Below are positions 17,125 to 25,982 of a stretch of 44,518 bases of DNA, piece after piece. A program made the translations under genes and the position numbers. This DNA comes from Ruminococcaceae bacterium AB4001 (GTDB lineage Bacteria; Bacillota; Clostridia; Saccharofermentanales; Saccharofermentanaceae). The notes beneath the pieces were generated by a model that worked only from the letters and a program-made list of their open reading frames with translations, searched no databases and had not been told where the DNA came from. The stretch lies in assembly GCA_000621765.1 (NCBI GenBank), contig JHXJ01000028.1, positions 1 through 44,518 on the forward strand, written 5' to 3'. Position 1 is the stretch's first letter, and every line of letters begins with the position of its first letter.

Positions 17125-18636
17125 ATGCAGCTCCTGGATGTTCTTAAAGATATCGATTACAGACTTATCGCAGGTGATCCCGAAAAAGAGATCGCTTCAG
17201 TTGAATATGATTCCCGCAAGGTTTCCGAAGGTTCATTATTCGTATGCGTTATCGGCTTTAATTCCGATGGCCATTCTTTTGCGATGGGCGCAATTAATAA
17301 TGGTGCTTCAGCTATTGTTGTGGACAGCGCAAGAAGCGTTTATCCGGATGAGGAATTAAAGGCTATTGCCAGCCGGTATGGCATTTCAGTTGTTGAGACT
17401 GCTGATACACATAAGTATCTTGCAGATCTGAGCGCAAATTTTTACGGACATCCCGAGAAGAAACTTTCAGTATTCGGCATAACGGGAACAAAGGGAAAGA
17501 CAACTACCGCTTTTATGCTCAGAGAGATACTTGAGCAGAGCGGAAGGAAGACCGGGCTTATCGGCACGGTATGCAATATTATCGCAGGCGAGAAGATCCA
17601 TTCCGAGCATACGACACCGGAATCCAAAGACCTTTATGACATGATGGATTCCCAGATAAAGTATGGTTCTGAAGATCTTGTCATGGAAGTATCTTCACAG
17701 GGATTGAAACTCGACCGTGTAAGAGGCATCACATACCGCACGGCTGCGTTTACCAACCTTTACGAAGACCATATCGCTCCCAACGAACATCCGGACATGG
17801 AAGATTATCTTTCGTGCAAACTTAAGATATTTGACAGCTGCGGGACAGGACTTTTGAACCTTGACTGCTCGGCTGCTGACAGAGTGCTTTCATATTGCGG
17901 TGACAGGGTCCGCCTTCTGACATATGCCATAGAGCATGATGCTGATTTTGTTGCCCGTAATTTAAGACCTGAAAGAAGAGGACACGTAACGGGTACTGTT
18001 TTCGAGCTCGACTCCGTATACTACAAGGGCGAGATATTTGTTGCCCTTCCCGGCAAGTTCAATGTATATAATGCGCTCTGTGCTATCTGCTCCGCATATG
18101 AGGAAGGCATCGATATTGAAGATGTTAAAAGAGCTCTTGCAAACATCAGCGTACCCGGAAGAATGCAGCCGATCGAGAACAGCTTCGGAGTAAACATTCT
18201 CGTCGATTACGCCCACAATGCTGCTGCTTTGGAGAGCGCACTCGATACATTAAGAGAATATACCGAAGGAAGGCTTATCACTGTCTTCGGATGCGGCGGA
18301 AACCGTTCAGTATCAAGAAGATTCGAGATGGGCGAAGTATCGGGAAAGATGTCGGATTATACGGTCATTACTTCAGATAATCCGCGTAAAGAAGAACCTG
18401 ATGCCATCATAGCAAACATCATCACAGGCATATCAAAGACCGACGGAAAATATGAGGTAGAACCTGACCGCAGCAAAGCGATCAGACTTGCCATCAATAT
18501 GGCAGAGTCAGGTGATACGGTCATTATTGCGGGAAAAGGTCATGAAGATTATCAGATCTTCGCTGACAGGACTATTCATTTCGATGACTGCCAGCAGGCC
18601 AGAGAAGCAGTAATAGAGCGGGAAAGCAGCGTATGA
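17125..18636 (+). CDS. murE: UDP-MurNAc-L-Ala-D-Glu:meso-DAP ligase MurE
   Basis: MurE adds the third residue to the peptidoglycan precursor. The 503-residue product has the Mur ligase layout: an N-terminal UDP-binding domain with YDSRKVSEGSLFVC, a central ATPase domain with GITGTKGKTTT (from G118), and a C-terminal domain. The specificity motif is SDNPRKEEP (D418-N-P-R421), the form associated with meso-diaminopimelate rather than lysine. GGAAG precedes the ATG. The 143 bases upstream (16982-17124) hold a 5-bp CCGCA/TGCGG hairpin without a T tract and a TAATAT at 17072-17077 without a good -35, so an internal promoter is possible but weak. The stop overlaps murF. Confidence 0.95.
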   Translation: MQLLDVLKDIDYRLIAGDPEKEIASVEYDSRKVSEGSLFVCVIGFNSDGHSFAMGAINNGASAIVVDSARSVYPDEELKAIASRYGISVVETADTHKYLADLSANFYGHPEKKLSVFGITGTKGKTTTAFMLREILEQSGRKTGLIGTVCNIIAGEKIHSEHTTPESKDLYDMMDSQIKYGSEDLVMEVSSQGLKLDRVRGITYRTAAFTNLYEDHIAPNEHPDMEDYLSCKLKIFDSCGTGLLNLDCSAADRVLSYCGDRVRLLTYAIEHDADFVARNLRPERRGHVTGTVFELDSVYYKGEIFVALPGKFNVYNALCAICSAYEEGIDIEDVKRALANISVPGRMQPIENSFGVNILVDYAHNAAALESALDTLREYTEGRLITVFGCGGNRSVSRRFEMGEVSGKMSDYTVITSDNPRKEEPDAIIANIITGISKTDGKYEVEPDRSKAIRLAINMAESGDTVIIAGKGHEDYQIFADRTIHFDDCQQAREAVIERESSV

Positions 18637-20084
18637 TGTTTACGCTTGAAGAGGTAAAGAAAGCCGTCGGAGGCAGATTCGTTTCGAAGACAGAGGACAT
18701 TGTCTTTGCAACCGCAGTTGAAGTTGCGGGAGTTGCCACCGAGACCATGGAGATCAGCGATGGTGATCTCTATTTTGCATTTCCGGTTGGAGATACGGAT
18801 GCCGGTGCATTGCTTTCCGAAGCTATGAAACTCGGCGCGTGCGCCGTAGTTACCGACGATGAGAAAAACATTCCCGAAGGCGGTATCGCTGTTGTCGTAG
18901 AAGATCTGACACGCGCTTTGTGTCTTCTTGCGAGCCACTACAGATTCAAGCTCGGATGTAAGCTCATTGCAGTGACCGGATCGATAGGAAAGACCACCGC
19001 CAGACTCATGATCTCTGACGTTTTATCCACTGCACTTAAAGTTCATATGACCGAAGAAAGAAATGACGATATCGGTATTTCCAAGTCAATACTTTCTGCG
19101 CCTTCTGACTGTGACATCATTGTCGTCGAGATGGGCATGAAGAAGAACGGACAGATCTCCTATCTCAGTAAGATAGCGAGACCTGACATAGCAATAATCA
19201 CCAATGTCGGATATTCACATATCGGTCTTCTCGGAAGCAAAGATGCCATCCTGAACGCGAAAATGGAGATAGCCGACGGACTTACGGATGGAGGCATCAT
19301 CGCGGTCAACGCTGATGACAGAAAACTCTTTGACCATTGTGTCAAAGTCCTTCCGATAAATAATTTCATTGCGGGTATCCAGGCGGGGTCCGATGAAGAT
19401 CTGCCGTGTCCGCTTGTCGTATCGGCAGAAGATATTACAGAGAACGAAGCAGGAACAACATTTAAGGTTGTCTTAAAAAGGATCGATAAGAGGTCTGAGT
19501 TTTCTGTTCCGGTAAGTGTCGGAATGTACGGTGAGAATGCAATAAGAAATGCCCTTTTCGCAGTCTTCTGCGCATATATGGCTGACATTACAGGTAACGC
19601 AGGAAACCAGAAGAAGATCGCTGAAGCGATAGAGAACAGAAGCGACATGGAATGCACAGGAGAGATCGCCGAGACGAACAGATACCTGGTAATGACCAAT
19701 GCGTATAATTCATCCCCGGAGTCAATGGAAAACACATTCCTGAATTTCTCCAAGAAGGCTAACGGACACAGGAAAATACTTGCTCTGTGCGGAATGCCGG
19801 AGCTTGGAAAATTTGCTCCAGGACTTCATGAACTTGCGGGAAAGACATGCGCTTCCTATGACTTTAACAGAGTATTCGTTACCGGCGAGAATGCCGATGA
19901 TTTCATAAGGGGAGCCCATATGATCGATATGGAGCTCGGAATAGTAAAATGTAAGGATACGGAAGATGTAAAAAGACGTCTTGAAGAATACGTGAAAGAC
20001 GGAGATGCCCTGCTTTTCAAGGCTCCCCGCAACTTCGGATTTGAGACGGTCGCAAAGTGCTTTATCGAGAAGGGAAATGCCTGA
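18633..20084 (+). CDS. murF: UDP-MurNAc-tripeptide:D-Ala-D-Ala ligase MurF
   Basis: MurF joins D-Ala-D-Ala to the UDP-MurNAc-tripeptide, completing the soluble pentapeptide precursor. The 483-residue product has the P-loop TGSIGKTT (from G116), the VEMGMKKNGQI block, IITNVGYSHIGLLGS and the C-terminal NAYNSSPESM segment. GSIGKTT in place of GSnGKTT is a mild variant. The ATG overlaps the murE stop by four bases. In many relatives mraY and murD follow; here ftsW follows directly. Confidence 0.94.
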   Translation: MMFTLEEVKKAVGGRFVSKTEDIVFATAVEVAGVATETMEISDGDLYFAFPVGDTDAGALLSEAMKLGACAVVTDDEKNIPEGGIAVVVEDLTRALCLLASHYRFKLGCKLIAVTGSIGKTTARLMISDVLSTALKVHMTEERNDDIGISKSILSAPSDCDIIVVEMGMKKNGQISYLSKIARPDIAIITNVGYSHIGLLGSKDAILNAKMEIADGLTDGGIIAVNADDRKLFDHCVKVLPINNFIAGIQAGSDEDLPCPLVVSAEDITENEAGTTFKVVLKRIDKRSEFSVPVSVGMYGENAIRNALFAVFCAYMADITGNAGNQKKIAEAIENRSDMECTGEIAETNRYLVMTNAYNSSPESMENTFLNFSKKANGHRKILALCGMPELGKFAPGLHELAGKTCASYDFNRVFVTGENADDFIRGAHMIDMELGIVKCKDTEDVKRRLEEYVKDGDALLFKAPRNFGFETVAKCFIEKGNA

Positions 20085-20087
20085 CAC

Positions 20088-21509
20088 ATGACAGATATCA
20101 ATAGACATTCGATTATCCCCGAAGATAAGAGTAAGGAAAAAGTCAGTTCCATACTTCCGGAGGACAATTCCGGAGTTACGGAGTTCGACGATCTATTAGA
20201 GCCTGTGCAGGAGGAAGAAGCACAGACACAGGAAGTTAAAAAGCCTGTAAGAAGAGCTAATATCCCGATGATACTGATGATCTTCGTCATGCTCGTTTTC
20301 GGACTGGTCATCCTTTATTCTGTATCTGCTCCTGATGCATACGGCCAGTTCAAGGATTCTAAATGGTTCCTTATAAGACAGATAAGATTCACTGTTGCAG
20401 GACTTGTCGCAATGCTCGTCATCTCGTTCATTCCGATAGATTTCTTCAGAAAGAAATGGATCGCGATCGGATCTTATGTCGTCAGTTTCGGACTTGCTCT
20501 TGCCACCATCGTATTCGGCGTAGGACGTGAGCACGGTGCAAGCCGCTGGATCAACATCGGACCCATCCAGCTTCAAAGTTCCGAGATCATCAAGGTTGCT
20601 TTGGTCGTTGCTTTTGCCGGTTACCGTTCTGCTATTGCCAAACTTAAAGAACAGGGCAAGATAAAGGAATGGTCATCTGATCTTGGAAAGCTGGCACAGA
20701 ACGTGATGATCGATTTCATCATACCTGTCGTATTGTGCATTGCGGTCGATATAGTCATCCTTATGCAGCCGCACCTGTCATGCTTCATCATTGTCGGTCT
20801 GGTCGTCTTCATGTGTGCACTCGTTTCGGAGATACCGCTCAAGTCCTGGGTTATTGGAATTCTGACGCTGCTCCTTCTCGGAGGCGCGGTAATAAGCGTT
20901 GCACTTGCCGTTATACCTACGGAAACGCGCGAAAGATACATGAAGAACTACGCTCACGTTTTCAAACGTATCGCGATCTTTACTGCTGATGAGGAAACTG
21001 ATGATGAGGAGGAAGGTCTTACAAAGGACGATACCCGTCAGGTTGATAACGCTCTCAATGCGCTGGGTTCCGGCGGAATGTGGGGTGTCGGACTCGGTAA
21101 TTCAAGATCCAAATACAATTATGTTTCCGAGGCGCAGAACGACTATATTTTCTCGATATATATAGAGGAGACCGGCTTCGTAGGAGGGGTGGTCCTGATA
21201 CTGATGTATCTGGTCATGTTCTTCATGTGCGTCAGTGTGTGCTGGAAAGCCAAAGATATATTCTCGCGGACCGTCGCGACGGGGTGTACGGCACTGATAT
21301 TTGTCGAAGTCCTTCTCAATATCTCGGTTGAGCTTCAGGTCATTCCGGCTACCGGCGTTACGCTGCCTTTTGTCAGCTACGGCGGAACTGCCCAGGTATG
21401 TCTTCTCGTTGCATACGGATTCATTCTCTCCGTATCGAGAAGCGGTGTCGCACTGCCCGAGAAAAAGAAACAGGCAGCTTTGGGCGAAGCCTCCAGAACG
21501 GAGAACTGA
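20088..21509 (+). CDS. ftsW: Septal SEDS glycosyltransferase FtsW
   Basis: FtsW polymerises lipid II at the division septum with its class B PBP. The 473-residue product has a roughly 60-residue charged cytoplasmic N-terminus, then about ten membrane segments with SRWINIGPIQLQSSEIIK, ILMQPHLSCFII, NDYIFSIYIEETGFVGG and GVTLPFVSYGGTAQ. A large extracytoplasmic loop carries an acidic insertion (ADEETDDEEEGLTKDD, about residues 303-318) just before the GSGGMWGVGLGNS block. Placement between murF and murG in the dcw cluster supports FtsW over RodA. Only three bases separate it from murF. Confidence 0.92.
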   Translation: MTDINRHSIIPEDKSKEKVSSILPEDNSGVTEFDDLLEPVQEEEAQTQEVKKPVRRANIPMILMIFVMLVFGLVILYSVSAPDAYGQFKDSKWFLIRQIRFTVAGLVAMLVISFIPIDFFRKKWIAIGSYVVSFGLALATIVFGVGREHGASRWINIGPIQLQSSEIIKVALVVAFAGYRSAIAKLKEQGKIKEWSSDLGKLAQNVMIDFIIPVVLCIAVDIVILMQPHLSCFIIVGLVVFMCALVSEIPLKSWVIGILTLLLLGGAVISVALAVIPTETRERYMKNYAHVFKRIAIFTADEETDDEEEGLTKDDTRQVDNALNALGSGGMWGVGLGNSRSKYNYVSEAQNDYIFSIYIEETGFVGGVVLILMYLVMFFMCVSVCWKAKDIFSRTVATGCTALIFVEVLLNISVELQVIPATGVTLPFVSYGGTAQVCLLVAYGFILSVSRSGVALPEKKKQAALGEASRTEN

Positions 21510-21512
21510 TAT

Positions 21513-22625
21513 ATGGAAAGACGTTACATGATCACCGGCGGCGGAACTTCGGGACACATAAATCCCGCGCTTGCCATCGCTGAATTGCTTAAGGAGGATG
21601 CCGAAGCAAACGGTGATACATGCAAGATAATATTTACAGGAAGAAAGATAGGCTTGGAAGGTGAACTCGTTCCCAAAGCGGGTTATGAGTTCAGGGATGT
21701 TGAAGCCCTTCCGCTGCCATACAAACCGACACCGAAAGCGCTTAAGGCATGGAGTGCGATCAACCGCGGAAAGAAGCAGTGCATCGCGATCTTAAATGAG
21801 TTCAGACCTGAATGTGTTATCAGCACCGGAGGCTATGTCAGCGCGCCTCTGATAATGGCGGCGAAAAAACTGAATATCCCGGTAATGATCCATGAGGCGA
21901 ATGCTTTTCCCGGAAGGGCAAATAAGTTCCTCTCCAAGGGCTCGGCTCTTGTAATGACAGGATTCCCGGGTCAGGAAAACATCTTTTCAAAAGCGAAGAA
22001 AGTCGTCTATACCGGCAATCCCGTTAGAGGCATCATGTTCAACAGGACAAAGGAAGGTTCAAGGAAAGAAATCGGACTTGAAGAAGACCGAAAGCTGGTG
22101 TTCGTAATGGGCGGCTCATTAGGTTCTGCTACGCTTACGAATTTCGTTTTCGATATCGTGAAAAAGCCTGAGTTCAAGGATGTGTCTTTTGTAATCTCGG
22201 TCGGAAAACATAACTCGGTTGAGATCACTCCTGAGATAAGAAGTTATCCGAATCTTGAGATAAGAGATTATATCGACAGGCCCGAACTTTATATGTCCGC
22301 GGCTGACTGTTCGATACTCCGTGCAGGTGCCGTCACATGTGCAGAGATCACTGCAACAGGCGCGTGCGCGATTATGGTTCCTTATCCTTTTGCGGCGCAT
22401 GACCATCAGACTTATAACGCCAATTCCCTGGCACAGAAGGGTGCGGGTATCGTTGTAAGCGATGACGATGTTAAAGCGGGAAAACTCGAAGGCATTCTGA
22501 CGGATCTGTTAAATGATCCCGAAAGACAGGAGAAGATTAGAAAAGCAAGCCTGGATCTCGCGATCAAAGACACGGGCAAGCGTATAAATGACGCGATCAG
22601 GGAAGCCCTTGGGAATAATCCGTAA
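21513..22625 (+). CDS. murG: UDP-GlcNAc:lipid I GlcNAc-transferase MurG
   Basis: MurG converts lipid I into lipid II on the inner face of the membrane. The 370-residue GT-B protein has the first glycine loop ITGGGTSGHINPALAIA, then ISTGGYVSAPLI, the second loop VMGGSLGSA, SADCSILRAGAVTCAEI and PYPFAAHDHQTYNA. All motifs for UDP-GlcNAc binding are present, though the usual RAGA-x-T-x-x-E block reads LRAGAVTCAE. It starts three bases after ftsW and is the last strictly enzymatic peptidoglycan gene of the cluster; murC is not found next to it. Confidence 0.95.
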   Translation: MERRYMITGGGTSGHINPALAIAELLKEDAEANGDTCKIIFTGRKIGLEGELVPKAGYEFRDVEALPLPYKPTPKALKAWSAINRGKKQCIAILNEFRPECVISTGGYVSAPLIMAAKKLNIPVMIHEANAFPGRANKFLSKGSALVMTGFPGQENIFSKAKKVVYTGNPVRGIMFNRTKEGSRKEIGLEEDRKLVFVMGGSLGSATLTNFVFDIVKKPEFKDVSFVISVGKHNSVEITPEIRSYPNLEIRDYIDRPELYMSAADCSILRAGAVTCAEITATGACAIMVPYPFAAHDHQTYNANSLAQKGAGIVVSDDDVKAGKLEGILTDLLNDPERQEKIRKASLDLAIKDTGKRINDAIREALGNNP

Positions 22626-22636
22626 ACTGATACAAT
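22609..22636 (+). promoter_or_regulatory. Possible promoter directly at the ftsQ start (leaderless?)
   Basis: TTGGGA (22609-22614), a 16-bp spacer and TACAAT (22631-22636) precede the ftsQ ATG at 22644. The expected start at about 22643 would leave almost no leader. The gene also lacks a ribosome binding site, which fits leaderless translation but does not prove it. Confidence 0.3.
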
Positions 22637-22643
22637 AGTAGCT

Positions 22644-23840
22644 ATGGATGACAGCGAATTAGACAGATTGTTCGGCGAAGACAGTTTCTCAGATGACGAC
22701 GGCCTTGATGCCGAAGTCGCTCCTGAGAAAGAAACTGCCGATGAAACTCCGGCTGATAAAGAACCTTCCTCTGAAAGTGATGGGGAAGGGGAGTTTACTT
22801 TTGATTCCGAATCCGAGCCTGAAGCTGTAACTGATGACATTTCCGAAGAGAAATCAGAAGAGCCTGAAGAAGTTTCCGAAGAGGCTAAAGAAACAGAGGC
22901 AGATAAAGAAGAAAGTCATGTTCCTGCAAAAGAGGCTCCCCGTAAAAAGGCTCCTGCTGTCCGTAGAGAAAGGCCTGATTCTGCCAGAGGCGCGGCACGT
23001 TCCCGTTCTTCAGGTACAAAGCTGAGCGATGTCATCCCGCTGTCGGGAAAGAGCATGCTGGCCATAGGCCTTGCACTTGCTCTGGTCATCATGGTAATCC
23101 TTGTCATGTTCCTTCCGGCATTCAGAGTCAGAAATGCCCATATCGAAGGCAATGTGGTCATAAGCGACCAGGAGATCCTCAAAGAAGTCGGACTTGAATA
23201 CGATGCCCACCTGATGAGCGGCATCAGCGGTAATATTTTCGATATTCTAAGACTTAACTACGGCAAGACCGAAAAGCGCATAATGAAGGAAAATCCTTAT
23301 ATCGAGGATATCAGGATAACGATCACTCTTCCTTCTACGGTCGATATCCGTGTAAGGGAGAGAAGAAAGATCTGCTATATCAGGACACCTGACGGATATG
23401 CGGCTCTGGACGGAAACGGAACGGTCCTTGAGCTTTCGTCTTTCGATGCGAAAAAGCAGGTAAGACCGGTTATCTGCGGACTTAACGTTAAGTATGCAGA
23501 GCTCGGAAAGACCGTAAAGATCACCAACATGAATGACTACAAGAAGGCGATAGTCGTACTTGGCGCCATTCTTTCTGCCGATAACGCTAGTGTCGGAGAC
23601 GATTATTCGATGTTCGAAAACACTTCGGAAGTAAGGGTACTGCCCAGCGGTTATATCTTCCTCACGATCTATTCGCCTTCGGGCAATCTCATGCAGATAA
23701 AACTTAACAGTCTGGACAATATAAGCGATGATATGGCATGGCTTCTGCACCTGTTTAATTCCGATGCCGTCGATAAGATAACCGTGGACGGAGTCCTTGA
23801 TATGACAGGTGATGAATACGCTTTCAGGGAATACAATTAA
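22644..23840 (+). CDS. ftsQ: Cell division protein FtsQ/DivIB
   Basis: FtsQ (DivIB) is a bitopic division protein with an extracytoplasmic POTRA domain that organises the FtsQLB complex. The 398-residue product has an acidic, low-complexity N-terminus (residues 1-95, mostly E, D, S), a basic stretch (98-128), one membrane segment (about 137-158) and the POTRA region starting FRVRNAHIEGNVVISDQEI. A beta-domain follows with ICYIRTPDGYAALDGNGTVLE. The cytoplasmic tail is unusually long and acidic compared with the roughly 30 residues of B. subtilis. No ribosome binding site is evident before the ATG. Position between murG and ftsZ supports the call. Confidence 0.88.
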   Translation: MDDSELDRLFGEDSFSDDDGLDAEVAPEKETADETPADKEPSSESDGEGEFTFDSESEPEAVTDDISEEKSEEPEEVSEEAKETEADKEESHVPAKEAPRKKAPAVRRERPDSARGAARSRSSGTKLSDVIPLSGKSMLAIGLALALVIMVILVMFLPAFRVRNAHIEGNVVISDQEILKEVGLEYDAHLMSGISGNIFDILRLNYGKTEKRIMKENPYIEDIRITITLPSTVDIRVRERRKICYIRTPDGYAALDGNGTVLELSSFDAKKQVRPVICGLNVKYAELGKTVKITNMNDYKKAIVVLGAILSADNASVGDDYSMFENTSEVRVLPSGYIFLTIYSPSGNLMQIKLNSLDNISDDMAWLLHLFNSDAVDKITVDGVLDMTGDEYAFREYN

Positions 23841-23847
23841 ATAATTC

Positions 23848-23877
23848 TTGATTTCAGCCGTTTAATGATAATATAAA
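23848..23877 (+). promoter_or_regulatory. Possible upstream ftsZ promoter
   Basis: TTGATT (23848-23853), an 18-bp spacer and TATAAA (23872-23877), just after the ftsQ stop in an AT-rich 203-base gap. Consensus match only. Confidence 0.4.
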
Positions 23878-23922
23878 TATGAAAGTTTCTTTACATTCAC
23901 ACAGTATTTCTTACTGTTTGTA

Positions 23923-23951
23923 TTGATTGAAACAGGTGTTTAGGTTAAAAT
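23923..23951 (+). promoter_or_regulatory. Predicted proximal ftsZ promoter
   Basis: TTGATT (23923-23928), a 17-bp spacer and TAAAAT (23946-23951), about 93 bases before the ftsZ start. Together with the upstream candidate it suggests ftsZ is transcribed separately from the dcw genes, as expected for an abundant protein. Confidence 0.5.
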
Positions 23952-24043
23952 TTTGAATGGTTAATAAGTTTTTTAATCAAGAAATATTATTTTATTTTTT
24001 GGGTAGAACAACAAAAGTTTAATAGGTACGGAGGAACAAAAGG

Positions 24044-25432
24044 ATGTCTGAGAGCAAGCACAGCTATTCAATGGACGAATCTAATGTTGCAAGCATTAAA
24101 GTTATCGGCGTAGGCGGCGGCGGAAGCAATGCCGTAAACCGCATGGTCGAGAGTGGTGTCCAGGGCGTCACGTTCATCGCGATAAATACAGATAATCAGG
24201 CTCTTGCACGTAACAAGGCAGAGATCAAGATACAGATCGGTGAGAAGGTCACCAGAGGTTTGGGCTGCGGCGCAGATCCCAGCGTTGGTGAGAAGGCTGC
24301 TGAAGAGTCAAGAGACGAGATCGCTGAAGCAATCTCCAACACGGACATGCTCTTTATCACAGCCGGTATGGGCGGCGGTACGGGAACCGGTGCAGCTCCT
24401 GTTGTTGCCCAGATCGCAAAAGATCTCGGAATCCTCACGGTTGCAGTAGTTACAAGCCCTTTCACATTTGAGGGTGCCAAGAGAGCAGCAAACGCTGAGC
24501 GCGGAATCAGAGAACTCCAGAAGTCAGTAGATTCCCTCATCATCGTTTCCAACGATAAGCTCCTTGACGTTGTTGATGACAATACAAGCTTCGAAGAAGC
24601 ATTCAATATGGCAGACCAGGTACTTAAGTTCGGTGTCGCAGGTATTTCCGACCTCGTTGCTATCCCCGGACTCATCAACCTCGACCTTGCAGACGTTACA
24701 CGTGTCATGAAGGACGCAGGTATCTGCCACATGGGTATCGGCCGTGCTTCCGGCGAAGACAGAGCACAGGTTGCTATCAAGCAGGCTATAAATTCACCTC
24801 TCCTCGATACAACGATCGACGGAGCTACAGGTGTTATCCTTAACTTCACAGGCGGACGCGGAATGCGTCTCTCCGAGATCGATGCAGCTTCATCCATCGT
24901 TCGTCAGGCAGCAGCTCCCGAAGCAGAGATCATTGTCGGTGCAGTTGTTGACGATTCACTTGAGGATGAGCTCATGATCACAGTTATCGCTTCCGGCTTC
25001 GAAGGCACAGTTAATGCTTCAGCTGGACACAGAGCAAGCACATCAGTTCTCTCAAGAGAGAATCCTACATTGATCACATCCAGACAGCCCGTTGCTCCTC
25101 AGCCGAGAACGGACTATACACCGAGACAGCCCGAGCCTCAGCCTCAGCCTGTACCGGTTCAGAGAGCACAGCCCGGATTCAGGTTCGGTGATGATTCAGT
25201 TAATCAGCCCGCACCTGCACCCGTAGCACCTGTCCAGCCTCAGGTAGCTCCTGTACAGCAGCCCGTTCAGCAGGCTCCCGTACAGCAGATCCCCCAGCAG
25301 CCTGCACCGGCTCCCGTTCAGCCGCAGGTACAGATGGGCGGAAGACCTCAGGCTAACGTAGCTCCTCAGACAGATGAGAAGGCTCAGAAGTCAGCTAAGC
25401 CTTGGTTCATGTTCGGTAAGGACGGACAGTAA
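24044..25432 (+). CDS. ftsZ: Cell division GTPase FtsZ
   Basis: FtsZ is the tubulin-like GTPase that forms the division ring. The 462-residue product has [17 protein letters not shown] near residue 20, the signature [10 protein letters not shown] (110-119), and the complete polymerisation core to about residue 330. A linker of about 110 residues rich in Q, P and V follows. The extreme C-terminus reads [14 protein letters not shown] rather than the usual D-I-P-x-F-x-R type peptide that binds FtsA, SepF and ZipA. GGAGG just upstream supports the ATG. ftsA is absent nearby, so the altered tail may reflect a different membrane anchor. Confidence 0.97.
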   Translation: MSESKHSYSMDESNVASIKVIGVGGGGSNAVNRMVESGVQGVTFIAINTDNQALARNKAEIKIQIGEKVTRGLGCGADPSVGEKAAEESRDEIAEAISNTDMLFITAGMGGGTGTGAAPVVAQIAKDLGILTVAVVTSPFTFEGAKRAANAERGIRELQKSVDSLIIVSNDKLLDVVDDNTSFEEAFNMADQVLKFGVAGISDLVAIPGLINLDLADVTRVMKDAGICHMGIGRASGEDRAQVAIKQAINSPLLDTTIDGATGVILNFTGGRGMRLSEIDAASSIVRQAAAPEAEIIVGAVVDDSLEDELMITVIASGFEGTVNASAGHRASTSVLSRENPTLITSRQPVAPQPRTDYTPRQPEPQPQPVPVQRAQPGFRFGDDSVNQPAPAPVAPVQPQVAPVQQPVQQAPVQQIPQQPAPAPVQPQVQMGGRPQANVAPQTDEKAQKSAKPWFMFGKDGQ

Positions 25433-25449
25433 TTTAAGGGAGTAGGTCC

Positions 25450-25923
25450 GTGGTCTGTCCCAAATGTGGCGAGAACAACGATAAGGTTCTTGATTCAAGA
25501 CCAAGTGACGACGGATTTGTCGTCAGAAGAAGACGCGTATGTCTCGTATGCGGCGCAAGGTTTTCGACCATAGAGAAGATCGAAGGCTTGAAGCCGATGG
25601 TGGTCAAGAAGGACGGTTCCAAACAACCCTACGATCCTGATAAGATCTTGCGCAGTTTGGATGTAGCCTGTCAGAAGCGCGGTGTCTCACAGCAGGTCAA
25701 GGAAAATATCTGTTCAGACATCACACACATAGTAGAAGGCAGGTTCAACAAAGAGATATCCTCGTCAGAGATTGGCGAGTTTATCATGTCGAAGCTTATG
25801 GATATCGACCGCGTATCGTATGTCCGCTTCGCATCGGTTTATAAGAACTTCACTGATCTGGATTCTTATACGGCCGAGATAAATAATTTTGATGTCGGGA
25901 GTACTTCTCCCGCAGAAGAGTAA
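25450..25923 (+). CDS. nrdR: Transcriptional repressor NrdR
   Basis: NrdR is a zinc-ribbon/ATP-cone protein that represses ribonucleotide reductase genes in response to the dATP/ATP balance. The 157-residue product has the ribbon C3-x2-C6 ... C31-x2-C34, the RRRRVCLVCGARFST block, and an ATP-cone from about residue 47 (PMVVKKDGSKQPYDPDKI). The ending VSYVRFASVYKNFTDL is typical. The start is GTG at 25450, with GGGAG about eight bases before it; no ATG is suitable. It lies 17 bases after ftsZ; ftsZ-nrdR adjacency is seen in other Clostridia. Confidence 0.95.
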   Translation: MVCPKCGENNDKVLDSRPSDDGFVVRRRRVCLVCGARFSTIEKIEGLKPMVVKKDGSKQPYDPDKILRSLDVACQKRGVSQQVKENICSDITHIVEGRFNKEISSSEIGEFIMSKLMDIDRVSYVRFASVYKNFTDLDSYTAEINNFDVGSTSPAEE

Positions 25924-25924
25924 G

Positions 25925-25945
25925 GACTGTAACACTGTTACAGTC
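25925..25945 (+). promoter_or_regulatory. Perfect 21-bp palindrome between nrdR and the two-component genes
   Basis: GACTGTAACA and TGTTACAGTC form exact 10-base arms around a central C, one base after the nrdR stop. As RNA it could form a 9-bp hairpin with a 3-nt loop, but no T tract follows (AGGTAAACC), so a simple terminator is unlikely. The symmetry suits a dimeric repressor operator for the downstream response regulator operon (start 25983). The binding protein is unknown. Confidence 0.5.
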
Positions 25946-25982
25946 AGGTAAACCTAAGAAGTTATGAGGCAGGGGTGATCTT

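Noticed and set aside
24196..24897. 233-codon minus-strand open frame opposite ftsZ
   Set aside because: A shadow of the highly biased ftsZ codon use; ftsZ is certain.
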